64,000 nucleotides of DNA from Selenomonas sputigena_A (GCF_051603425.1 NZ_CP194411.1:1612001-1676000), one strand, 5' to 3'; positions 1 to 7,320 are shown, numbered from the stretch's first letter. Numbers and translations: made by a program. The notes: generated from the letters alone by a model not told the origin.

Positions 1-2
1 TG

Positions 3-254
3 CAGTTTGACGACCGCCGCGCCGCCTTGAAACAGGGCGACAATCTCTATCGTCCGCAGGAAGGCGCACAGCCGCAGGCGGCCACGGGCGAGATCCAGCA
101 GGGCATGCTTGAGCGCTCGAATGTCAATGTTGCGCAGGAGATGGTCAACCTGATTCATAATTATCGGATTTATGAGGCCGGTTCGCGCGCCTTGGTGACG
201 CAGGACTCGATGACGGATAAAGTCGTCAACGATGTCGGCCGTATGAATGGCTGA
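3..254 (+). CDS. flgF: Flagellar basal-body rod/hook protein, FlgF-like (5' truncated by window)
   Basis: The reading frame is open from the first bases of the window, so only the C-terminal 83 or so residues are present. They contain the conserved flagellar rod/hook C-terminal pattern (LERSNVNVAQEMVNLI, then YEAGSRALVTQDSM), the helix that packs in the axial core of the rod and hook. The next gene is a complete flgG, and in most flagellar operons the gene just before flgG is flgF, so the symbol rests on position. Another FlgG/FlgE-family paralogue cannot be excluded. A GC-rich hairpin follows the stop codon. Confidence 0.75.
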   Translation, partial: QFDDRRAALKQGDNLYRPQEGAQPQAATGEIQQGMLERSNVNVAQEMVNLIHNYRIYEAGSRALVTQDSMTDKVVNDVGRMNG

Positions 255-256
255 TG

Positions 257-287
257 AATGCTGCCCCCCTGCAAAGGGGGCGGCATT
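257..287 (+). terminator. GC-rich hairpin after flgF-like gene
   Basis: A 12-bp stem (AATGCTGCCCCC pairing with GGGGGCGGCATT, one G-T pair) closes a 7-nt loop, with a T-rich stretch about 8 nt downstream. It lies inside the flagellar operon, so it may be a partial terminator or a processing site rather than an operon end. Confidence 0.5.
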
Positions 288-302
288 GGAGTATCCTTTT
301 AT

Positions 303-405
303 TTTCATGAAGGCCAAACGGTCAGGCCGAAGGGGCAGGCCGAGAGGATTTCATGGAAAGGCGGTGCACAGTGTCCGCAGGACGGATGTTTGTGCGTGTG
401 ATTTA
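303..405 (+). repeat. Degenerate copy of the dispersed palindrome family plus type-B hairpin, before flgG
   Basis: CATGAA near 306 pairs with TTTCATG ending at 355, flanking a GGCCGAAGG core that resembles the GCCGAAGGC core of the copies at 5434-5772. From 358 the sequence matches the type-B spacer also seen at 5668, 7786 and about 52556: GGCGGTGCACA on the left, a small inner hairpin, then GTTTGTGCGTGTG on the right. It fills most of the gap before flgG. Confidence 0.55.
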
Positions 406-438
406 TCGTGATTTGGGACAGATGGAGGAGTTTGCTTT

Positions 439-1230
439 ATGATGAGAGCACTTTGGTCCGCGGCTTCGGGCATGAAGGCACAGCAGGACAATATGGATGT
501 CGTGGCGCATAACATCGCGAACGTCAATACGTTCGGTTCGAAGAAGGTGCGTGCGGAGTTCCAGGATCTCGTTTACCAGAATCTCCGTGCAGCCGGTGCA
601 CAGAGCGGCGCCGATTCGCAGTATCCGACGGGGCTGGCCATCGGCCTTGGCACGCGCACGGCGGCGACGCAGCGCATCTTTACGCAGGGCAATCTGCAGT
701 CTTCGGGCAACCCGACGGATGTCGCAATCCAGGGCGAGGGATTTTTCCGCATCGAGATGCCGGACGGCACGATCGCCTATACGCGCGACGGCTCTTTCAA
801 GCTTGACCAGAACCGCCGCCTCGTCACAACGGACGGCTATCCTCTGGCAGACGGCATCACGATCGACGAGAATGCGCCGAGCGACAGCATCGTCATTGCG
901 GGCGATGGTCAGGTTTCCTGCACGCCGGCAGGTGGAACTGTGACGGCTGTCGGGCAGATCACGCTCTCGCGTTTCGTGAACCCGGCGGGACTCTTCGCCA
1001 TCGGCAAGAACCTCTTCCAGGAGACGGAGGCTTCGGGCAATGCGATTGACTCGAATCCGGGCGAAGAAGGCGCAGGCACTTTGACACAGGGCGTCGTTGA
1101 AATGTCGAACATCCAGATCGTTGAGGAAATGGTCAACATGATTGTGGCGCAGCGTGCCTATGAGTCGAATTCGAAGGCCATCACGACTTCGGATTCCATG
1201 CTTGAGATTGCAAATTCCCTGAAGCGCTGA
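439..1230 (+). CDS. flgG: Flagellar distal rod protein FlgG
   Basis: This protein builds the distal rod of the flagellar basal body, crossing the periplasm to the L- and P-rings. It has the N-terminal flagellar rod signature (MRALWSAASGMKAQQ, then VAHNIANVNTFGSKK, residues 2-40), the central D1 motif (GEGFFRIEMPDG, TRDGSFKLD) and the C-terminal MVNMIVAQRAYESNSK helix. The length of 263 aa is normal for FlgG. Two ATG codons in tandem follow a GATGGAGG ribosome site; either could initiate. It lies between the flgF-like gene and flgA, as expected for the rod operon. Confidence 0.95.
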   Translation: MMRALWSAASGMKAQQDNMDVVAHNIANVNTFGSKKVRAEFQDLVYQNLRAAGAQSGADSQYPTGLAIGLGTRTAATQRIFTQGNLQSSGNPTDVAIQGEGFFRIEMPDGTIAYTRDGSFKLDQNRRLVTTDGYPLADGITIDENAPSDSIVIAGDGQVSCTPAGGTVTAVGQITLSRFVNPAGLFAIGKNLFQETEASGNAIDSNPGEEGAGTLTQGVVEMSNIQIVEEMVNMIVAQRAYESNSKAITTSDSMLEIANSLKR

Positions 1231-1247
1231 CAGAGGGCGCAGGGGTA

Positions 1248-1991
1248 ATGCTTAGATTATTGGCGGCGGCGCTTTTTCTCGCGTTCGCCGTTGGCTTCTT
1301 TCCGGCCGGGGGAGCTGCTTCGGCAGCAACGGCGCCGCGCTTCACGCAGCAGGTGGAGGCGGCGACATTCCAGCGGTTGGCGGATGAGAAGGTCGAGGCA
1401 CTTCTCGCCGAATTGGGGGAAACGCGGCGTCACGAAGTGATGTTGGTGAAGCCGCCGCGCGACATGCGCCTTCCGCCCGGGGAAGTCACGTTTTCGGCCG
1501 AGGCTCCTGTGGGACTTGCCTACAACCGCCGCACGCCGATCTATGTGACGGCCTATGTGGACGGCAAGCCGTATCGGCGGGCGCTCTGCTACTACAGCAT
1601 ACATGTCTACGATACGGTGCTTGTCGCGGCGCGCAACATCTTTCCGGAAAGCCCGATCAGCGAGGCGGATCTGCGTTTTGAAGAACGCGATGTCTCGAAT
1701 GTGCGCGGCCGTCCCCTGACGGACAAGGGCGAGGCAGTCGGACACGTCGTGAACCGCCTGGTGCAGGCGGGGACGCTTCTTTCGGGAAATCTCATCAAGA
1801 ATCCCATCGTCGTCGAATCGGGTTCGCATGTCCTGATCGTATCGCATTACAACGGCATCGAGGTGCGCGTTTCCGGCATTGCGCTCGGGCGCGGCCGCGT
1901 GGGGCAGAAGATCCGTGTCCGCAATGCGGCTTCGCGCAAGGTGATGCTCGGGCGGGTTGTTGACAGTACGACGGTCGAGTTGGAAAACTGA
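1248..1991 (+). CDS. flgA: Flagellar P-ring assembly chaperone FlgA
   Basis: FlgA is the periplasmic chaperone for P-ring formation by FlgI. The 247-aa product has an N-terminal signal peptide (LRLLAAALFLAFAVGFF, cleavage near ASAA), a central region, and a C-terminal SAF-type domain with the familiar pattern ARNIFPESPISEADLRFEE, GTLLSGNLI and GQKIRVRNAASRK, the last stretch being highly conserved in FlgA. It begins 17 nt after flgG and is followed directly by flgH and flgI, the ring proteins it serves. Its presence supports a true outer membrane. Confidence 0.92.
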   Translation: MLRLLAAALFLAFAVGFFPAGGAASAATAPRFTQQVEAATFQRLADEKVEALLAELGETRRHEVMLVKPPRDMRLPPGEVTFSAEAPVGLAYNRRTPIYVTAYVDGKPYRRALCYYSIHVYDTVLVAARNIFPESPISEADLRFEERDVSNVRGRPLTDKGEAVGHVVNRLVQAGTLLSGNLIKNPIVVESGSHVLIVSHYNGIEVRVSGIALGRGRVGQKIRVRNAASRKVMLGRVVDSTTVELEN

Positions 1992-2006
1992 ACCGAGGTG
2001 GAGTTT

Positions 2007-2615
2007 ATGAAAAGAAATAAAAAATGGCAGACCATGGTGCTCGCGGGACTTTTCAGCGGGGCAGTCCTTTTGCCGCAGGCCGCTTCGGCTCAGTCCCTTT
2101 GGCTCGATTCCGAGAGCGGCGCCTCGGCCCGCAGCGTCTTTGCCGACCGCAAGGCACAGGCCGTCGGCGATATCCTGACGGTCGTCATCAGCGAGAAGAC
2201 GACGACGACACAGTCGAAGAAGCGCTCGAACGGCAAGTCGGGTTCAACGAGCCTCAACGCCGGCGTGGGCATCTTTGATTTTCTCACGGCGGCTTCGGCC
2301 AGCGGCAAGGATTCATGGAAGGCCGACGGATCGGCGAAGGATTCGAGCAATTTCAGCGGCAACATCACCGTGACGGTCGTGGAGGTGCAGCCGAACGGCA
2401 ATATGGTCGTCGAGGGCACGCAGTCCATCTGGCAGAACAAGGATGAGCATAAGATTACCCTGCACGGCATTGTGCGCCGCGATGATGTGAGCTACGACAA
2501 CACTGTGCCGTCGACAAAGGTAGCGGATGCGACGGTGCGCTTCGATGGCAAGGGCCCCTTGAATGCGAAGCAGCGGCAGGGTATCCTCACGCAGATTTTC
2601 AATATCTTGTTCTGA
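2007..2615 (+). CDS. flgH: Flagellar L-ring protein FlgH
   Basis: FlgH forms the L-ring, the bushing around the rod in the outer membrane. I place the start at ATG 2007, spaced correctly behind GAGGTGG, rather than at GTG 1998 which overlaps that site; this gives 202 aa. Family features: a signal peptide ending near ASAQ, SLWLDSESGASARSVFADRKAQAVGDILTVVI at residues 29-60 (a conserved FlgH block), a serine/glycine-rich middle, and ILTQIFNILF at the end. The export signal ends in Ala-Ser-Ala-Gln with no cysteine, so unlike enterobacterial FlgH this one does not look like a lipoprotein. Confidence 0.93.
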   Translation: MKRNKKWQTMVLAGLFSGAVLLPQAASAQSLWLDSESGASARSVFADRKAQAVGDILTVVISEKTTTTQSKKRSNGKSGSTSLNAGVGIFDFLTAASASGKDSWKADGSAKDSSNFSGNITVTVVEVQPNGNMVVEGTQSIWQNKDEHKITLHGIVRRDDVSYDNTVPSTKVADATVRFDGKGPLNAKQRQGILTQIFNILF

Positions 2616-2648
2616 GGTTGTTTTTCCGGGCTGTTGGGAGGCAGATTT

Positions 2649-3761
2649 ATGAAGAAAATTTTTGCGTGCCTCGCCGTGTGCCTTTGCTTTACGGTGATGA
2701 GCACGACGGCCTTTGCCGAATCGGCAATGACGCGCATCAAGGATATAGCGAAGGTGCAGGGAGTCCGCTCGAATCAACTGATGGGCTACGGCCTCGTCGT
2801 CGGGCTCAACGGTACGGGCGATTCGAACAAAACGCTCGAGACGCTGCAGTCCGTGGCAAATATGCTGCGCGAATACGGCGTGACGATCAGCAAGGCGGAT
2901 CTGAAGACGAAGAATGTTGCGGCCGTTATGGTCACGGCGACACTGCCGCCTTTCGTACGCGAGGGGGACAACATCGACATCACGGTGTCCTCGATGGGCG
3001 ATGCGAAAAGCCTTGCCGGCGGAACGCTGCTGCAGACTCCTTTGAAAGCCGGCAACGGCATCGTCTACGCTGTCGGACAAGGGCCTGTCGCGACGGGCGG
3101 CTTCTCGGCCGGTTCCAGCGGCGGTTCGCAGCAAAAGAATTTTCCGACGGTCGGTACGACTCCGGGAGGCGCTATTGTGGAGCGCAGTGTTGAAGATGAC
3201 GATCTCGTCTCGGACGGCAAGCTGTCGCTTTCGCTGAACAAGGCGGACTTCACGACGGCAGCCCGCGTCGCGCAGGCGGTCAATTCCCAGTACGGCAATA
3301 TCGCGCGCGCTGCAAACCCGGGACGTATCGATATTTCTGTGCCGGCTTACTACCGCAATAACATCGTCACATTCGTCGCGAGCCTGGAAGATCTCCCGAT
3401 CGTACCGGACAGTATCGCGAAGGTCGTCGTAAATGAGCGCACGGGAACGATTGTCATGGGCGGCAACATTGCCGTGGATGAGGTCGCCATCACACAGGGC
3501 GGCATTTCCATCAGCATTTCGAAGCAGGTCGACGTCAACCAGCCGCCGCCGTTCAGCCCCGGCACAACGGTTGTTACGAACGACACGAACACGGAGGCAA
3601 AGGAGCAGAAGGCAAGCTCCATCGTGCTTCCTGCGACGGCAAATGTCGGCGATATCGTCGGTGCGCTGAATTCGGTCGGCGCGACGGCGCAGAATATCAT
3701 TTCCATTCTGCAGGCCATGAAAGCCTCCGGGGCATTGCATGCAGATTTGGAAATCATTTGA
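2649..3761 (+). CDS. flgI: Flagellar P-ring protein FlgI
   Basis: FlgI assembles the periplasmic P-ring. The 370-aa product starts at ATG 2649 behind a TTGGGAGG ribosome site and has a signal peptide (KKIFACLAVCLCFTVMSTTAFA). Conserved FlgI blocks follow: RIKDIAKVQGVRSNQLMGYG, LVVGLNGTGDS, NVAAVMVTATLPPF, GDNIDITVSSMGDAKSLAGG, and near the C-terminus NVGDIVGALNSVGATAQNII. A short Gly/Ser-rich loop (FSAGSSGGSQQ) is inserted after VATGG. It is placed after flgH, 33 nt downstream. Confidence 0.95.
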   Translation: MKKIFACLAVCLCFTVMSTTAFAESAMTRIKDIAKVQGVRSNQLMGYGLVVGLNGTGDSNKTLETLQSVANMLREYGVTISKADLKTKNVAAVMVTATLPPFVREGDNIDITVSSMGDAKSLAGGTLLQTPLKAGNGIVYAVGQGPVATGGFSAGSSGGSQQKNFPTVGTTPGGAIVERSVEDDDLVSDGKLSLSLNKADFTTAARVAQAVNSQYGNIARAANPGRIDISVPAYYRNNIVTFVASLEDLPIVPDSIAKVVVNERTGTIVMGGNIAVDEVAITQGGISISISKQVDVNQPPPFSPGTTVVTNDTNTEAKEQKASSIVLPATANVGDIVGALNSVGATAQNIISILQAMKASGALHADLEII

Positions 3762-3773
3762 TGAGGTGAAACT

Positions 3774-4205
3774 ATGCAGGTTTTTGACGCATTGCATGCG
3801 GATGCGCTCAGCGCGGCGCAGCGTCCGACGAACAGCTCCATGGAGCAAAACTGGGAGAAGGCTGAGAGCGCTAAATTCAACGAGACGCTGAAGGAAGCGC
3901 AGAAGTCCCTTGCCGCGAAAAAGGGGCAGGGAGCCCTGTCGCCCGAGGCGGAGGCTTTGGTGGACAAGAAGCTCCAAGAGGCCTGCCGCGGCTTCGAGGC
4001 CATGTTCCTCGACATCATGTATCGCCAGATGCGCCAGACAGTGCCCAAGGACGGCCTCTTCGGCCACGACAACACGGACGATATCCTCGAATCGATGCGC
4101 GACACGGCCATGATGAACAGCGCTGCTGAAGCCGGCGGCATCGGCCTTGCCAAAACGCTCTACGAACAGCTGAAACGCGAGCAGAATTCCATACCGGCAA
4201 AATAA
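3774..4205 (+). CDS. flgJ: Rod-binding protein FlgJ, N-terminal domain only
   Basis: This 143-aa product matches the rod-capping domain of FlgJ: CRGFEAMFLDIMYRQMRQTV, then GLFGHDNTDDIL and MRDTAMMNSAAEAGGIGLAKTL. It has no muramidase domain; gamma-proteobacterial FlgJ is about 310 aa with a C-terminal peptidoglycan hydrolase, whereas single-domain FlgJ is common elsewhere. A separate hydrolase, outside this window, would then be needed for wall penetration. It begins 12 nt after flgI and is the last gene before a strong hairpin, so it probably closes the operon. Confidence 0.9.
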   Translation: MQVFDALHADALSAAQRPTNSSMEQNWEKAESAKFNETLKEAQKSLAAKKGQGALSPEAEALVDKKLQEACRGFEAMFLDIMYRQMRQTVPKDGLFGHDNTDDILESMRDTAMMNSAAEAGGIGLAKTLYEQLKREQNSIPAK

Positions 4206-4258
4206 AAAGGCGGACGGGGTTTTCGCTTCGGCGATATGGCTTTTGGCGAAATGCTTAT

Positions 4259-4303
4259 CCCCCCGACTACCCGTTTATGCATTCGGGCAGGCGGGGGATT
4301 TTT
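4259..4303 (+). terminator. Rho-independent terminator after flgJ
   Basis: CCCCCCGACTACCCG pairs imperfectly with CGGGCAGGCGGGGG around a short loop, followed by ATTTTTG. It sits about 55 nt after the flgJ stop and probably ends the flagellar operon. Confidence 0.75.
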
Positions 4304-4432
4304 GTTCGGCAGGCGTGGGGACGGCCTGGGGGATGCGTCCGATGGAGCAGTGGCTGCTTTCAAGCCTGAGCCGCCTTGGGGCGCCAAAGAAGCGTCATAC
4401 GGATAATCTTCGGGGTGCTCCGGGAAGGGAAG

Positions 4433-4480
4433 GATTTGTTGACGATGGCAGGGTGAAAAGATGCACAAAAATGATGGCGC
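4433..4480 (+). repeat. Dispersed sequence shared with 36960-37010
   Basis: GATTTGTTGACGATGGCAGG followed by a GAAAAGATGC segment aligns with the stretch at 36960-37010 at roughly three of four positions, both upstream of a gene and outside any clear reading frame. Confidence 0.45.
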
Positions 4481-4490
4481 TTATTTATCC

Positions 4491-4531
4491 GTGCTTCCAT
4501 AAACCTGTTGTGGGGAGGTTTATGGAAGCAC
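4491..4531 (+). repeat. Perfect 16-bp inverted repeat
   Basis: GTGCTTCCATAAACCT (4491-4506) is repeated exactly in inverse at 4516-4531, around a 9-nt loop. No T-run follows, so it is not a standard terminator. It lies 45 nt before the start of the coiled-coil gene. Confidence 0.7.
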
Positions 4532-4575
4532 TTCGCGCCTGACACCTGCATCGGAGAAGCCGGGGGAACGATGGG

Positions 4576-5241
4576 ATGAGCCAAGAGGTGAAGGATAATC
4601 TGCTGGAAACGGTGCTGCAGCAAGTTGCCGATCTGCAGAAGCAGATGGCGGAGACGAAGGACAGCCTGCTGAAAACGATGATGCAGCAGATCGCCGACCT
4701 GCAGAAACAGGTGACGGAGGCAATGCGGGCCAGCAAGGCATCGCCGTACGACGGACGAGGCCTCTTCGGCATGGCGGAAGCGCCGGATAAAGCCGACAAT
4801 AAAAATGGCGGTGCAGATGCGGCGTTGTCCTATCTGACTTTCATGGGACCATGCCTTGGGCAGATGAAAGAGACGTTTTCTTCTGCTGTGAAAGTGCAGT
4901 CCAATGCCAGCCGCATGGGACATGATGACGCTTCGCTGGCTTCGCACATCGAAGCGTTCCTGGAAAAGGAGCCGTCCTCATTGGCAAAGACGCAAAAGGC
5001 GATTGCCTTGCTGCAGCTCGACATCATACAAATGAAAGCAAAGCAGGCATATGGTGCTGTGCATGACATCGAAGAAGCGGATCCGGCGACAGATTCGGAA
5101 GACGGGACGCCGAACAGCGCGGAATCGACGGCGGAAGCGGCGACTGTCCAAAACGGCGATGAAAATATTTCCCGGCAGGAGGATCGCTCCGACGTATATG
5201 CGTATGAGAAGGAGAAACCGCATCTCGATATCGGGGCGTAG
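4576..5241 (+). CDS. Unknown coiled-coil protein with a duplicated heptad segment
   Basis: I do not recognise this 221-aa protein. Residues 6-49 are two near-identical 22-residue coiled-coil units (DNLLETVLQQVADLQKQMAE and DSLLKTMMQQIADLQKQVTE), suggesting an internal duplication and oligomerisation. The middle (about 85-160) is helical; the C-terminus is acidic and low in complexity. There is no signal peptide or membrane segment. A GGGGGAACGATGGG purine stretch precedes the start. It stands alone between the flagellar terminator and its own strong terminator. Codon use resembles its neighbours, so it is probably a real gene. Confidence 0.6.
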   Translation: MSQEVKDNLLETVLQQVADLQKQMAETKDSLLKTMMQQIADLQKQVTEAMRASKASPYDGRGLFGMAEAPDKADNKNGGADAALSYLTFMGPCLGQMKETFSSAVKVQSNASRMGHDDASLASHIEAFLEKEPSSLAKTQKAIALLQLDIIQMKAKQAYGAVHDIEEADPATDSEDGTPNSAESTAEAATVQNGDENISRQEDRSDVYAYEKEKPHLDIGA

Positions 5242-5257
5242 AGCTGTGGACTGCGAA

Positions 5258-5299
5258 GAATACCGTCGTTCCTCGTGCGAGGAGCGGCGGTATTCTTTG
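5258..5299 (+). terminator. Terminator after coiled-coil gene
   Basis: GAATACCGTCGTTCCTCG pairs with CGAGGAGCGGCGGTATTC (two mismatches or wobbles) around a TG loop, followed by TTTG. It is a long stable hairpin shortly after the stop codon. Confidence 0.75.
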
Positions 5300-5433
5300 T
5301 GGGTGCTGCAGCGGCTGCTTGTCCTGCCCGTTGGGGACGGGAAAATTCCGCTTGTCGTTATGGCAGGCATATTCTTTGCCTGCCAAATCAAAGATTTTCA
5401 ACCAATTCTCATCATTTCTATGGTATAATATTC

Positions 5434-5496
5434 TTTACGATGAAACCCCAAGAACTCAAGCCGAAGGCGCAGAGTGATTGGCAGGTTTCATGTAAG
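5434..5496 (+). repeat. Palindromic repeat, copy 1
   Basis: This 63-nt element can fold into a nested hairpin: TTAC and ATGAAACC pair with GGTTTCAT and GTAA, then CCAA with TTGG, ACTC with GAGT, and GCC with GGC around a GAA loop. It is identical to copy 2 and differs from copy 3 by one base. On the minus strand it reads TTGAGT, 16 nt, TAAAGA. Confidence 0.9.
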
Positions 5497-5604
5497 GCGT
5501 GAGGACATATGTACAGCACGATGCTGTGATGGCGCTGTCGCTGGAAACGGGCGCGAAAGGAAGCCATGTCATTTCGCATGGCGGGTGAACATATGTCCTG
5601 AAAG
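5497..5604 (+). repeat. Type-A spacer with terminal inverted repeats
   Basis: The 108-nt spacer between copies 1 and 2 is bounded by AGGACATATGT and ACATATGTCCT (perfect 11-bp inverted ends). The spacers of the array at 50998-51288 have the same GGACATATGT ends but different interiors. Confidence 0.7.
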
Positions 5605-5667
5605 TTTACGATGAAACCCCAAGAACTCAAGCCGAAGGCGCAGAGTGATTGGCAGGTTTCATGTAAG
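5605..5667 (+). repeat. Palindromic repeat, copy 2
   Basis: Identical in sequence to copy 1, starting 171 nt downstream of it. The minus strand reads TTGAGT, 16 nt, TAAACT. Confidence 0.9.
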
Positions 5668-5709
5668 AGCGGCGCACAATGTCCACAAAGTGGACGTTTG
5701 TACGTGTAG
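5668..5709 (+). repeat. Type-B spacer hairpin
   Basis: ACAA-GTCCAC, an AAA loop, GTGGAC-TTTGT form a compact hairpin flanked by GGCGGCGC-like and ACGTGTAG sequence. Related sequences follow the palindromes at 303, 7724 and about 52500. Confidence 0.65.
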
Positions 5710-5772
5710 TTTACGATGAAACCCCAAGAACTCAAGCCGAAGGCGCAGAGTGATTGACAGGTTTCATGTAAG
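5710..5772 (+). repeat. Palindromic repeat, copy 3
   Basis: Matches copies 1 and 2 except for one substitution (TTGACAG instead of TTGGCAG). It is followed by a fragment of the type-A spacer left end (GTGTACAGCA), as if a further unit had been truncated. Confidence 0.9.
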
Positions 5773-5835
5773 GCGTGCATGTGTACAGCAAGCCGCCGAG
5801 GCGCAGGCTTGAGGACCGGCAGGGGGGCGGCGAAG

Positions 5836-7320
5836 ATGATGAGGAATATGGCGCTGGGCATTGCTTTTGCTCTGGCTGTGACTGGGTTTTGCGGTGAGGC
5901 AGGGGCGTCGTCCCTTCGCATAGCGCAGCCGACGCAGACGGTTCAGCCCGAGCAGGGGAACAAGGCCGCGCAGAAGGTGCAGCCGCGTGGGGGCGTCCGG
6001 ACAGCGGTGCAGCCGACGCTGCAAGGCGTGCGTTTCGGCTCGGGTGCGGAGAACGAGCGCATCGTCTTTGATTTGACCTCCCTGCCGCAGTACACGGTGC
6101 AGACGGAAAATGACGGACAGCGCATCGTCTTGCTTCTGACGGGGGCGGTGAACCGAGCGGCGCAGCCGAGCATTTCTGGGGATATGGTTGACAGCGTCAA
6201 CATAGCCTCCGTGCCGCAAGGCCTGAAGATCACGATCGAGCTTGAAGCGCCCGCGTCTTATAAAGTGAATACTCTGGCCAATCCGCCGCGCCTCTTTGTC
6301 GATGTGCAGAAGGAGTATGAGCGCATTGAAGAGGAGCAGCGCGCGCCGGGGCTCAAACTGTTGACGCTGAAGCGCCTTGATCAACGCGGCCGCCTGACGG
6401 GCTGGGTCGTTGAAGCGGATCCGGCGATGTACCGCGCCGTTCCAGTGCTTGCGAAGGGGGCAATCGCCGGGCGGGCTTCGGTCAGCGCCATGTCGGATGC
6501 TGCCAATGCCGCGGCAGCCATTAACGCTTCTTATTTTGCACCGAGCGGTGAGATCATCGGCCTTTTGAAGATCGAGGGCACGATTGTCGGCACGACGTAT
6601 TTCCGCCGCAGCGCCGTGGGGTTCATGGCCGATGGGCGAACTTTTTTCGGTCCCGTGGACTACATGGGCAGGGTGACGTTAGGGCGTGTGAGCCAGCCTG
6701 TAGGGGGCGTCGATGCGGAACGCGGCGCAGACAGCCTCGTTCTTTACAATAAATATTACAGCCGCACGACGCGCACGAACGAATACGGCTTGGAGTACGT
6801 CGTCCAAAATGGACGCGTCTCTGCCATCAGCCCGTCGAATACCTTGATTCCGGAGAACGGCGTCGTCGTTTCCGTGCATGGGAAGGTGAAGGACGCCTTT
6901 TCCGGCGTGAAGGTCGGTGACAGCGCGAGGATCGAGGAAAATATCGGTTCTCCATGGGGCGAGATTCCGACTATTGTTGGTGCGGGGCCAACGCTTGTCA
7001 AAAACGGCGAGGTCCATGTGACGGCGGAGGAGGAACAGTTTCCGCCTGATATCGCGCAGGGACGCGCACCGCGCACGGCTTTTGGCGTGATGAAGGATGG
7101 GCATTACCTGCTTGCTGTCGTGGATGGACGGCAGGCACACAGCATTGGCTGCACCTTGCGGGAGATGGCTGAGTTCATGCTGCAGTTCGGCGCAGTGGAA
7201 GCCATCAATTTTGACGGCGGCGGTTCGAGCGAATTGGTTGTTGGCGGACGCATCGAAAACAGTCCGTCGGACGGTGCAGAGAGGCCGGTTGGCTCGGCAC
7301 TGGCTCTCGTCGGACGCTGA
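5836..7320 (+). CDS. Exported phosphodiester glycosidase family protein with N-terminal AMIN-like domain
   Basis: The 494-aa product begins at ATG 5836 (second ATG at 5839) behind a GGGGGGCGGCG purine run. It has a signal peptide (MALGIAFALAVTGFCGEAGA), then a beta-rich AMIN-like region (about 55-165: RIVFDLTSLPQYTVQ, VDSVNIASVPQGLKI) likely to hold it near the wall. The C-terminal half is a phosphodiester glycosidase (NAGPA) domain with AAAINASYFAPSGEIIG, RTAFGVMKDGHYLLAVVDGR and AINFDGGGSSELV. Members cleave sugar phosphodiesters; the substrate here is unknown. It is probably periplasmic. The preceding repeat array contains no good + strand promoter, so its transcription start is unclear. 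Confidence 0.85.
   Translation: MMRNMALGIAFALAVTGFCGEAGASSLRIAQPTQTVQPEQGNKAAQKVQPRGGVRTAVQPTLQGVRFGSGAENERIVFDLTSLPQYTVQTENDGQRIVLLLTGAVNRAAQPSISGDMVDSVNIASVPQGLKITIELEAPASYKVNTLANPPRLFVDVQKEYERIEEEQRAPGLKLLTLKRLDQRGRLTGWVVEADPAMYRAVPVLAKGAIAGRASVSAMSDAANAAAAINASYFAPSGEIIGLLKIEGTIVGTTYFRRSAVGFMADGRTFFGPVDYMGRVTLGRVSQPVGGVDAERGADSLVLYNKYYSRTTRTNEYGLEYVVQNGRVSAISPSNTLIPENGVVVSVHGKVKDAFSGVKVGDSARIEENIGSPWGEIPTIVGAGPTLVKNGEVHVTAEEEQFPPDIAQGRAPRTAFGVMKDGHYLLAVVDGRQAHSIGCTLREMAEFMLQFGAVEAINFDGGGSSELVVGGRIENSPSDGAERPVGSALALVGR

Larger units (their letters stand above)
4206..4575 (+). other. Non-coding gap between flgJ and the coiled-coil gene
   Basis: About 370 bases without a convincing gene. It holds the flgJ terminator (4259-4303), a stretch at 4433-4480 similar to 36960-37010, and a perfect 16-bp inverted repeat at 4491-4531. 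No good sigma-70 promoter was seen. Confidence 0.6.
5242..5835 (+). other. Non-coding region with terminator and three-copy palindrome array
   Basis: Nearly 600 bases without a supported gene. It contains a terminator (5258-5299), a TATAAT box at 5424-5429 with no matching -35, three near-identical 63-nt palindromes (5434-5772), and the spacers between them. Confidence 0.7.

Noticed and set aside
2313..4067. Long minus-strand open frame opposite flgH-flgJ (584 codons)
   Set aside because: Shadow of real + strand genes in GC-rich DNA; low-complexity His/Arg-rich translation with no family resemblance.
5418..5921. Minus-strand open frame of 167 codons across the palindrome array
   Set aside because: Its repeated peptide (HETCQSLCAFGLSSWGF) is a translation of the 63-nt repeats; no independent coding evidence.
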